Below, one piece after another: positions 46,000 to 57,169 of a DNA stretch of 64,000 bases. Numbering within the stretch: the first letter of the stretch is position 1; every line of letters begins with the position of its first letter. Source of the DNA: Aaosphaeria pasadenensis. Taxonomy: Eukaryota > Ascomycota > Dothideomycetes > Pleosporales. Below the pieces are notes generated by a model. That model was not told the DNA's origin. It saw nothing but the letters and a program-made list of their open reading frames with translations, and did no database searches. The DNA lies in assembly GCA_022813625.1 (NCBI GenBank), contig JAKLMB010000022.1, forward strand, positions 496,001 to 560,000. The letters are read 5' to 3'. The position numbers and the translations under genes are program-made.

Positions 46000-48900
46000 A
46001 TGTCAAAAACTAGCCTGGATCCCAAGCAGGCCAGGGTGCAAAAGGTGTGCACCTTATGGACGCACGGGGACAATTTTTCTCGCGACGATGTCATCTTCAA
46101 TATAGAGAAATTTCCTGAGCTACCAGCGAGCCACGGATCTCTAATACAAGTACTCGCTCTCACGCAGTCTGTCGCTGTTCGAGACTTCCAGGTACCGGCG
46201 AAAAGTAATGTCAAGGATACAAGCTCTTCAAAGGCCGATGATATTGGCAAGGACACTGCATCGACGCATCACTCTAAAAGAAGCCGTAGGGGTTCCGTTA
46301 GGATCACGCTCGATGAAAATGGGTCTGTCATCAATGAAAGGCGCGACGTAGATCTGCAGAAATCATACGTCTTCGTAGCGAAGCCCATGTCTGCGGAGCT
46401 GAAGAGCAAGTACCCCAATTTGCAGGTATTTTTGAACTATGCTCCGCGCCTATGTCTAACGTTTACTGATTGAATACGATAGGTTTCTATTTCGGAAACG
46501 ATTGCAAGAGAGTTTGGCCTTCGAAACCGCATGCAGGTTGTAGTAACAGAGGTAAGCTCGACTCCTCCTCTCTGCTGTGCTATGTGTTAATGGGAAATAG
46601 GCCGACGAGGAAAGGCATTCGGCGTCACACGTCGAGATTACCTTTCGAGATGAATATCTAGCCCGTGCTGATATGTGGCGCATGGCCTCATCTGAACTGA
46701 GCAACCGAACTGTTTATCGCGGACAAAAGCTGCTTTTCATGAGCACCATAAAAGCTACTGTCAAGAACGTCTTTATCAATGGCCAATCAACGCACTCCGG
46801 ATACTTTTCGTCTCTCACCAAACCAGTGTTCCGCAGCGAGTCCGCACGATTTGTCTTGTTTATCCAAATGTCCAAGGAGATGTGGAACTTCGATGCGGAA
46901 GGCGCCGGGGAAATCATGTTCAACAAAGTGGTGAATGGCTTCCTGCCTGATCTCTTCAAGCGATGGTTGAAAATCAATGCACGCCATCTAGTCACCATCA
47001 TCTTGTTCACACGTATGCGATACGACGAAAATAGTCCGAATCATCCCGCTATCAATAGCAGCTCGAGTTTTAATAACCGCTGTGGCAACTATCGAGACTA
47101 TTACCGTGTAGTCGTCAGTGACATGGCAAGCCAAGACTGGATAAGAATCCTGTACCAGCTGAAGAAAGAATTTAGGTCGTTTCTAAAAGATGTATCATTG
47201 GTACCCAAGGCAAATGATACTCTCGCCACCGACGCTCAGTCATCAAACAATGCCGAGACAGAATTGGTGATATCAGGCAAGCCATCGACTGCATCCACCG
47301 GCAACATTCTAGAGGCCATCAATCTGGCAGCAACTCAGTTCGCAAAAGACTATATCGATCGCGATTTAGTACGCACGGGAATCTCCATAGTTGTCATCAC
47401 TGCAGGCACAGGCGTATTCGAGGTCGACTATAATATGCTGAAATTGACAACTGATACCCTTGTGGGCTCTGGAATCGGGATTGATCTGGTGTGTCTTTCT
47501 CCGATGCCACTTCATTCAGTGCCTCTCTTCAAATACCGAAGCCCGCGGTCAATATCTTCGTTAGGTTTTGGTACAACCAGAAATAAAAAGAGTGCGCCTT
47601 CTCCAGATCCATTCACCGAGCAGGATGATAAAACACCACGGCAACACCAAGCCAACTTTGGATCCATACGATTTGCACACCCCGTGCTTCCAGCAACAAC
47701 CCACATAGAGGACCCGATCCAAAGCGGACAAACTGCCGTGGACGACTGGAGGTATGCTATGCCACATTGGCTTGATATTTCCTTCTGGTCCGGGACCACC
47801 GAGGAAATTATTCAACTATCAAAGCCCACAAAGGCCAAGACGTCGATTGAGAAAGCCACCAAACGGAAAAGGACATTTGCTCTGAGATGCCGCATGTATG
47901 AGATGCAAATGATGGGCGTCATGGAGAACGAGCTTGGTGACATCTCAATTCCGTATCTAGAAGAAGACTCATTCTATCCGCATAACCTGAAGCAACTAGC
48001 AGAAGGACTTCAAGGTAAAGAGCCGGGAACGGTCGCAAAACGGGGTTCTGTTTTCAACACAATCGATGCAGAGCTTTCCAGAGCATCAGGATCACCGCTA
48101 AACGAAGAGACAAGCAATCCTCGAGCCGTCTGCCAAGCATGGATGGATACTTACGATGACAACGTATTTCGTCCACTGAATGAGGAGGTGCCCCAGATAC
48201 GTTTCAACACTCCTAGCCACAACAACGGGATTCTGGAGAAGACCATTTCTCCAGGACAATCAATCGATAATTCATTGCTGTCAAGTTCTATTGGCAGAAA
48301 TGGGACTTCGCCGTCTAAGGACACGCGATATATCGAGAACGGGAGATTCTTAGCCCAAGATAGATCAAAGGGGGGATACAGTTCATCGCCATCAGGTGGC
48401 ACTCTTCAGCCAGGTGATTATGGTGGTCCAGGTGCCCCTCGCGCAGACGTTCTATACAGGCAGATGGCGGCCTCTAGAAATCAGGAAGATAAACGTCCCC
48501 AACAACATCGTCGAGGAAATTCTGGTGATTCGAATAATCCTCACCACTCGGTGATGTCGACACCAAATGATTCCCCAATAGTGAGCAGAAACAACACTCC
48601 ACCAAAACGGAGTGGATTGCCAATTCGTCCCGGAGCATTGACCCCTTCCACCCAGTCAGAAAAGCCAACCAGTTGGTTTCTTCGACAAATTAGCTTTGGT
48701 GCAAAGCGCGGTGCAACGGCAGCACCGACAACAAGTGTTGCTACTGTCGACTCAACCCCGGTGAAAGTGACGGCTACAAATCTCAGTGCCGAAAACAATC
48801 AGAAAGATGTCATTGCCGCGAAGTTGGCGAGCACAAAGCCTTCACAGCCGATCAACATACGCTCAGGTTCCCGCGCCGGATTATCATCCGATGGTTCACC

Positions 48901-51900
48901 GTCTTCAGAAAGTGTCTCCCAGTCGGTTGAAACCGTCAGGAACTCCCGCATCTCAAGAACGGCTACAACTTCACAGGCAAGTTCGGTGACAAAAGACCCT
49001 GGATCAACATTCTTGATTGCAGGGTCAAGAGCTTTAGGGGATGCGGTCGGTCCCAAGTTAGATTTATCAACGAGTGGCGGCACAAAAGAAGTCCCACGAA
49101 CAATATCTCCGACTAGTGCGATCGCGCCATGGGCAGTCCTGGTCAACCCATGTAATCCGAAAAAGAATCAGCAAAACGTTGCCGCTCAATTCCGACGGTG
49201 GCAGCATATATTTCCCAAGCGTCTGAAAACTTCCTCGGTGAAGTGGAAATCATTATGCTCCCCGGCGGCTGTCCCGTTGACGAACGAGTATTTTCCAACC
49301 GCAGAGCAATTGGCAACTGAGTACAACGAAAGCCCATACAAGATCACACAAAACGATGATGAAGACGTGCTGGAAGCACCCAAGTCCAGAGAATCCCTGG
49401 TTCGCGAGCTCATTGCGTTTCGACTATCGCACGGGTTTCAAATCATCATTGGTTCCGCTGTTGCAGAATTTGCAGGCGGACGTGAGCGGGATCTGTCGAG
49501 CATCTTTGATCCCAACTATATGGCGCAAGATGGAGATACCGTATTCATGTTTGTTGGAAATACCATACATCAGCTTGTCTGTGCTGCTGGTGGCGAGGTA
49601 GAGGTCAAGCGGTATAACCGTAAACCTACTACAGCATTGCAGACTTCAGCGGGGGTAGATACGCCATTTGCGTATAAGCCATTCATCAAAACCGCGTTGG
49701 AGCCAAATTACGAGCCTAGAGATGTCGTGCTGCGACCTCCACGGAAGGAGTACAATTGGAATTTCATCGACACATTCCTTGCTGGCTATCAAGATGAATT
49801 CTCCGACGTCTTGCGATTCTGGAGAGCACGTTTTGTGCTCATTCCTGTAGCACAGCCGACTGTGAATCGTCGGCCGCTACACCTACTGACAGAAGACTCA
49901 GAGGAAGAAATACGGCTGGAGGGTATTCGAAAGCTGACACAGGTGTGGCAAAGATATCGATACGTGCCACCGGAGGAAAGGGGAACCCAGTCATCTGCCG
50001 CCAATCTGCAAAAAGACCCCAATCCTCTTGCTATAGAGTATAGGACGCGGGACCCTTCCTCAATTGTAGCCGCTGGCCCTGACAGTACGATACTCACAGA
50101 TGCGGAGAACGAGCTCCAGATGTCGCTCTTCTCCGAGACTGAGCAGTATGCAACCGCTAACATCGACATCAAGAAGTTGGCAGATGATCTTCAAGGAGAC
50201 AAAGGTATCCATATGATGGACCGTCGCTGGCATTGGAAGCTGCATTACAACTGCTTCCTTGGTTTCGACCTGACGAGCTGGTTGCTGTCTCGGTTCAAAG
50301 AAATCCACACCCGCGAAGAAGCCGTGGATCTTGGGAACCAACTGATGGAAAAGGGCCTGTTCAATCATGTCCAAAAGCGTCATCAGTTCCGTGATGGAAA
50401 TTTCTTCTACCAAATTGCCAATGATTATAGGGCACCCCGCCCAGAATCTCGAGCTGGGTGGTTTGGAATGCGGAGGACCGACCGATCAGTTCCATCGACG
50501 CCTCTCACCGAGGGCCCAAGGACGTCTCCTTTAGCACCCCGGACTAACACAAAGTTCCGTGATTCGTCAAGTGCCTCTGAATCCTCACGAGATGGGGAGA
50601 AAACGCCCACTCGAGATGGTACTCCAAAGCGCAAAGTCGTACTATCTCGCGTCATGCGCTACGACGTCGACCCTCGCAGACGCTCTTACCGTCCAGAGAT
50701 AATCTCACTGCACTACGATCGACTTCACAACCCGGACAATTGCTACCACGTACGGATCGACTGGATGAACGTCACTGCTAAGCTGATCGAAGACGCGATC
50801 GTGACCTGGGCCACCATGGTAGAAAAGTACGGCCTCAAGCTCGTCGAAGTACCCATCGGCGAGGCCTGCAACATCGCCACCCACCACCCATTCCGCTCTC
50901 CCTACATCATCAAGCTCGCGCGCCAGCCTCCCCAGCAACAGCCAGAAGTGGCCTGGGACACCTCACACTTCACACCGCAGTTCAAGACCGAAAGCTTCCC
51001 TTACCACAAAGCGCTCCTCCGGCGCCTAGACTTCGTCCTCGACATGGAAGCCGCGTCCGCATTCCCCTCAGACGTCGAGGTCTCCTATTCCTGGGGCAAT
51101 CCAGACTACAAATACACGCAGTTCATCCACCGCACGGGAGTGCTCCTCGCGCAGATCACCGCGGACGGCGACTTCCTCCTCCTCGCCAACCGCCTCGCCC
51201 ACAACCGCGGCAAAGACACCACGAGCCGGCTTCGCCCAACCGCGACCACCGGCGCCGGCGGAGGCGGCAGTCACTACGACCACAAGCTCTCGCGAACGAC
51301 CTCAACCGCACCACCCACTCCAGCCGAGCGCGCAAACCCGCACCGCTCCCCCTTCTCCTCCCCCCTCGCCCGCCCCGTCCAACCACAAGACCCCTCCCTC
51401 CTGCACCTCTCCCTCTCCGAGAAGCCCCAGCTCTCCTCCACCAACTCCACAACCTCACACCCCGTCCTCTCCTCCCTCCCCCACCAACCGCTCACCTCCC
51501 GCACCCCCGAGCAGATCAAAGACGACATGGAAGCCTTCTGCCACGACGCCCCCGCCCTGCAGAAATTCTACGACGAGGCCTTCCGCCAGGCCCCCAGCCC
51601 GAGCCCCCAGCTCCTCCCCGTCCTCGACGACAAGATCCCGAGTCTCGGCCTCCCGCCCGCCATCAGCATCCGCGAGGCGAGCCCTGCGCAGACTTCCGGG
51701 TGGGGCGGCGGCGGCCTTAGTCTGGCGTCTTCTGCGGGAGGCGGCGGCGGTGGTGGTGCTGGGTCCGCGGGCTACGTGGGCACGCCGAGGATGCCGAATG
51801 CGGCTGCGACGGTCGCGGGCATCATGGGGAGGAGGCAGGGGAGCGATGGTAGTGGGAGTGGGATTGGGATTCCGGGGAGTGCGGGTGGGAATGGGAGTGC

Positions 51901-51985
51901 AGGGAGTGGAAGCGGTGGAAGCGGTGGGAATGGGGGAGCGCCGAGGAGACAGGACTCGCAGGGTAGTGCTGGGACGGGCGTGTGA
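46000..51985 (+). CDS. IML1: Iml1/DEPDC5 homologue, GATOR1/SEACIT subunit
   Basis: Exons 46000-46425, 46483-46551 and 46601-51985 encode 1959 residues, longer than the roughly 1600 of yeast Iml1. The N-terminal domain begins VCTLWTHGDNFSRDDVIFN. The block RHLVTIILFTRMRYDEN (about 293-309) and the following region are characteristic of the family. A DEP domain lies at about 1366-1440 (HMMDRRWHWKLHYNCFLGFD, LTSWLLSRF, EAVDLGNQLMEKGLFNHV), and a conserved C-terminal domain at about 1528-1705. In yeast Iml1 with Npr2 and Npr3 is the GTPase-activating complex for Gtr1, which shuts down TORC1 when amino acids are short; it acts at the vacuole. Between domains there are long Ser-rich linkers. The last 95 residues are Gly/Ser-rich low complexity, and from about 50690 the codons become markedly C-ending. 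Confidence 0.95.
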
Positions 51986-54876
51986 TGAGGGTTGTTGGAA
52001 TCATATATTGTTTCTTTTCTGTTGCTTGTACGGATTGCATGTATACTTGTCTTTTGTCTTTTGCATGGAGTTGGATCTTTGGGTTTTTGGTAGGGGAACC
52101 GCTGGCTTCTTGGGCTGTCTACAACTATTCTTTCCAAAGGATCGAGAGTATAGAGAGCGGTGGGGAGTTCAATAGGGGTGTTTATGTTATACTACGCCTT
52201 CTTCCCGTCAATCCAATAGTAAATCCAACGCACGCTATTCTAATATCAATATTTCCCACTCTACCTACCCACTGGATGCTTACCTATAGTTACCTTATCT
52301 ACTACGCAACGCGCGGAAACAAAAATCGACTTCGGAAGGGCTACACGAGTATTTGAATGAACTTTATTATGTTCGGGTTTACATGGCGCCGCACAATGGC
52401 ATGGTCACTATGGTGTCGTCTATCTCGCATGCCGTGCGGTTGACGAGGTACTTTTGTACCACGGTCGTACGCACAAACTCCAAATACTGTGTAAACAAAC
52501 AAGCGAGTGTAGATCCGACCACGACGACATAGGGTTTTCCTGACATGTTGACGTTATACTTCAATTACTTCCAGGGTAACTAGTTAGTTAGCTACCGTTT
52601 TTACATGTACGGCAATCGTTATTGATGATGTTTGCGTCACTCCCTCTAACTTTCCATCCAAAAAAGGCACGTAACGGATATGTAACATCTATCATCACTA
52701 ACACCAGTGCGACAAACCAATCCCGCCTCGGAATTATTTTCCCCTCTTCAACATCGATGTCCACGGAAAACGTGAAGAGTGTCCGGACGGATTTCATAAA
52801 TTATCCGTCCGAAAAGCTGCAAAGAAACGGAAAAACGTGCTCGCTACTTGTACGCTTGCTCGCCCGATCTTCACGGCGGGTGATGTTCCGTCTCCAGGGT
52901 GGTAAGGTAGGTAAGGTGATCGTTTCTTTCATTTTTCCCGTGGGTGCTATGGGATGGGAAGGGAAGGGAAAATGTAGACAACACGGGACGAGAGAAGATC
53001 GAAATAAGAGGTTGTGAAGATCGCTGGGGGCGATGACGGAGGGGACTTGGGATGTTTTTGGAGGGTTCCTTTTTTGGGCTGTGGCACGGCACGGGGGAGT
53101 GGAGTGGAGTGGAGTGGAAGTGGGTACAGCACATACGCTGGGCTGGTGCAGGTGTGAGGCGAGGGAGGGAGTTTTCGATCGATCGATTGATTGATGGAGT
53201 GGTTGTGAGGTTCGATGGGGGAGATGGGGGAGATCGAACATGACGTAATGTGTGTAGTTTTTATCCTAGAAGAGAAAGAGAAGGACGATTACGAAGGGCT
53301 GATCAGTTTGATCGGTGAGGGCGAAATGTGAGTCGAAGAGGTGGATGGAGGGCATGATTGTCTGATGATGTGACATCGACTGAGTTCGCGTTCCTAGAAA
53401 TGACTGGTTATGCTAGGCGACTGAAATGTACAGAGTTGCATATTGTTAATCGTCAGTACCGAATAGAAGTCGCTCACGTGGCTATTTACTGGCCATGCGA
53501 GAAGACTTCCCGGGCGAGGGAACCGTTCGCATGCACACGTTCAACAGCGAACCGTTGTTGTCGCCATGAGACTCACAGATTGCAGCTGTTTCCAATTGGC
53601 CAATGCCTACCAAGAAATATCACAATCAGGATATTGCGGCTCCGTATGCAGACAATACGGGGCTTTTTTCGCTTGGAAAATTGTAAGCGGTAGAATGATC
53701 CGTAGATGCCCAGAACTGGACGAAAGGGGCCTCGAACTTCCAACGGTCGGGTGAACCCTTTCGACCCATTCAGGACCGTTTGCCCTTCGAGATGCAATAT
53801 ATTTCCTCGTTGGCTCCACCCGGTACGGCAAAGGCGATCACCCGGATGACGTGGGTCCCTGCGAAATTGGGTTACGATAGCGCCGGACGTGATGACTTGA
53901 AAGGTCGTGGCATCGCCGTCACTGATATGGACGCTATCATGAGGACGATGGACGAGAGTTTAGGCTTAAGACGGATGTTAAGGATTGCCTGTTTCCCCAA
54001 CGCTCGTCGGCCTGGTAGAGCAGGCAGAATTCAGACAGTCTGGGGTGCAGAAGCGAGAATGGATCCCAGCAGTTGTAGAAGTCGTTAGCAAAATCCCGAA
54101 GCGGGGTGCGTCATGTCCATGGCAGTAATCGATCAGTCTTAAGAACCGGGTTTGAAGTTTGTTTGAGCGATGCTTTTGGTGAATCAGGCATACTCGTAGT
54201 TACACACCAACATGTGATCCTGCCGTCTGATTTGCTGGATGTGGTGAGTTTCGGTAATGGTCGCTACGATTTGGATTTAAGCTCTGCCCTTGTTTGACCA
54301 CATTTGAGGGTCGACCACCATGCATATCTGTGATGCCGGGCCGGTATCGGGAGTGATAATGGAATAATGGACTTCCTAATGGGGAGAGAGAGACATGCGC
54401 TGTGGTGCCAGGGAAATGACCTGTTCGCACAGAGTACGCGGCATCCTGAGTGGACGACAGTCGTGATGCGAACCATTTAGCGCTGTCTCGCTCATGTCAG
54501 CCTGCGCGTGGGAAGATGAGGCAAGTCGATATGCTTTTGGAAAGAGTACATTATATTTGCGCAGCCTTGGACGCCATAGGTGACTGTTTCGGCTCGGGTA
54601 CTCCGATGCGCCAATGCCTCCCGATATCAGGTTTCCCTCTCTGGGCCCTTTCGAACAGCCTATCGAACATCACGGATTGTCAGTTCATAGAGTGGAACGG
54701 GGATCGTTGAATATAATCACGGGCGTTGGGTCGCAATGTTGGCAGCACTGTGACCATTCCAAGCCTCATGTTCCACACCGCTGGGTACAGATCAGCCTGT
54801 GGCGCGTACTGCGACCGGGCTTATCTATAGAAAACCGATGCGTATCATGTTTGCGTAGTCCTGCGAGTCAAATGTG
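51986..54876. other. Intergenic region downstream of IML1
   Basis: About 2.9 kb with only short ORFs on both strands and no recognisable family. It contains (GGAGT)4 at 53096-53115 and a purine-rich patch at 52960-53230. It includes the IML1 3' end. Confidence 0.5.
53096..53115. repeat. (GGAGT)4 pentamer array
   Basis: Four exact copies of GGAGT, the reverse complement of the ACTCC array at 19462-19481. Confidence 0.85.
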
Positions 54877-55740
54877 TTAATGAGGCTGCTGAAGCGCTTT
54901 ATGTTGTTGCGCATCGTTCATGATGTATTGGTCATGTTTAAGCTGATGGTAAGCGGTGCTGTCAGCGTGGACGTCGTAGAGGGTGCCATTGTGGAAATCC
55001 GAGGGAGTGGGAAGCATGCATGTTCGTCGTACAGATCGTTGACCAACGAAGCGTCCATGGACAACGCGTGCTCTTCCAATGACAGTGGCTCGTGTTTCAC
55101 AGCGTCCGGGTACAGAGAGCTGTCGTGGTAGTCTAGCCCTTGGAGCTGCACGGAGTCTGACGTGCTGTGATGCAAATAGCCGTTGTTGTTGATAACTTGC
55201 CGTGAGCAACGGGGCGGTAGGGAGGATGTTGCAGATTTCCAGGCTGGCCGTTGGTGGAGGATTGCGTCTGCTACATTGCTATCTACATGTCGTGATCGAA
55301 TGCGTCTGCCTACGCGCATCCCATGAAAGAATGCAACGGTGACTGGCTGCAAAGGGTGTGACGGAACAAGCTGTGCCTACTGTCGCCTGCCGGAATGGAA
55401 TGGCTTGAAGAAAATGTCACGGATGGATAGGCAGCATCTGGGGTCACCCCTGACTGGCGATCTGCGCGTGGTGTAAGTGTATGCACGAAGGATTGCCGAA
55501 CAGTCATAGGTAGCGAACAGCGGCGACAGCCATTGGGAGAGACGGCGATAGTAAGAAGCAACGCAACAAAGGAGGAGGGCGTATTCGTCCGGACTCGTAG
55601 TATCGGCCGAAGACACCAGACGAGGAAGAGAATCTGTGCACAGTACTCTGTACTCTCCGTATTATCAAAGGAGTGATTGATATTGTGTTGTCGTCGTTGT
55701 TATCGCTGACCACCTGTCGATGGTTACGAGTCATCATGCT
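54877..55740 (-). pseudogene. Possible frameshifted gene remnant
   Basis: Two overlapping minus-strand frames look protein-like in turn. From about 55165 to 55020 one frame reads LQGLDYHDSSLYPDAVKHEP and LSLEEHALSMDASLVNDLYD; from about 55020 to the TAA at 54877 the next frame reads LPTPSDFHNGTLYDVHADS and AYHQLKHDQYIMNDAQQH. The switch falls at a gcatgcatg run, where one extra base or two missing bases would explain it. Upstream, 55210-55740 shows further protein-like pieces in changing frames (SSADTTSPDEYALLLCCVAS). The style recalls a disordered tail of a regulatory protein, but no domain is recognised. It could also be chance or several unrecognised short exons. Confidence 0.3.
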
Positions 55741-56365
55741 CCTCTCCTATCAAATTAGATACTTAATGGTCATTATATATTATCGATAGGGGAATTAATC
55801 CTCTCGTAAGAGAGTGTGAGGTGGGTGGAGTATGGGAGCAGCCGCTATCGTCCCGTAGCGTCTGAGTGGCTTTTTTTATTTTTGCTTTCTGCCTCATCCT
55901 TCTCCGTAGCCGAGTAGATTTATCATCAGAAACGGTTGTTGGTAACTAAGGAAGTGATTAACAGACTAAGCATGATGTTGGGAGAGTAGTCAGTTAGTTA
56001 AGCTGGAGGAGTATGGTATGGGTATGGTTGCCGGAGGCCTGGCCCGTGGTGCGGAAGTGGAGAGTAGAGAGATGTGTTGAATGAACATGGATTATAGGGA
56101 TGATTGTCAAGGGTATGGAAAGTCTGGAGGAGATAACTATGGAGGAGGAGGGGTGGAGAGGTATGGATGTGATGTATCATGTATGAATTGAATGTAAGTA
56201 TGTGCTCATAGATGGGGGGTGTATTACCTAGGTAGGTAGGGTAAGGGTAACTGGAAGGAGGCGGCCAGTGACATGCTCCGGAAGACGGCGAGCCCTACAC
56301 CGCCATTGTTGTCAACTCCCATCTCGTATCCCACTTCCACTTCCCACTGACACACTGACACTGCA

Positions 56366-56399
<34 letters not shown>

Positions 56400-57169
56400 T
56401 CTCATGTGTGACACTGTATCTCATTGTACTGTAACTATATCTAATGATGAGATCCACAACGCCTCATGCCTTACAATGCTTCACCCAGCCCGTAATTCTC
56501 CTAGCCCTTCGCCTACTCCTAGATCACTCACACTTTCCTCAAATCGATCTTGACGATTCTCCATAGTTTCGCCGTTACCACCACTACTCACTACTACTCC
56601 TACTACTACCACCACTAGCCTCCACAAGTCCCATCTCCTCTCCTCCCACCGTCCAATCCAAAACTTCGACCATTATTCAACTTCTTCCCTCGTACTCTTT
56701 CAACCCACGATACTCCACTCACTTACGCCCTTGTTCTACTCTGCTTTGCTCTCTTTTCCTTCCTCCCCCTCCCCTCCCCTCTCCCCGCCTTCCACTGTTC
56801 TACAAGACACGCGACAATTCATCCTTGTCTACGCCCTAGACCACCTACCCTACGCCTCCCGCCTCACAATACGCCTCGCTTTGTCTTGCTTTGTCTTCAC
56901 GATAGCAAGCACCCTTCTCCGACATCCATAGACCGCGGTCCATAGATAGAACAGACCCTTCACCCTACCCTCGAGCGACGGCCGGTTTCCCGCAGCGCGG
57001 CTCCTTCCAATACCTACGTCGAACAATAGACTGTCATGGGCTGCCCACGCCCGACCCGTCTTCCAGTTCGCGTCCGACAAACCTGCGACTGTGGCTCCTT
57101 CCATAATTGCTAAGGTCTCCCACCTTACCTGGACGAGTCGTGTGTACAATCGTTATTACAGTAGACGTC
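55741..57169 (+). promoter_or_regulatory. Promoter and pyrimidine-rich leader of the LST4 gene
   Basis: From about 56460 the plus strand is strongly C/T-rich with few purine runs, up to the ATG at 57170, which suits a fungal core promoter and long 5' UTR. It includes the (ACT)11 array. Several ATG codons in this leader could form upstream ORFs, for example at 56731. Confidence 0.45.
56366..56398. repeat. (ACT)11 trinucleotide repeat
   Basis: Eleven exact ACT copies (33 bp) about 770 bp upstream of the LST4 start. Further CTACTACT-type clusters occur near 56580-56620. Confidence 0.95.

Noticed and set aside
53566..54088. Short plus-strand ORFs between IML1 and LST4
   Set aside because: No domain, no splice-compatible chain and no consistent codon pattern.
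57107..57169. Upstream extension of the LST4 frame to 57107
   Set aside because: The codon at 57107 is not ATG; the first in-frame ATG at 57170 gives the expected MLGQFFG start.
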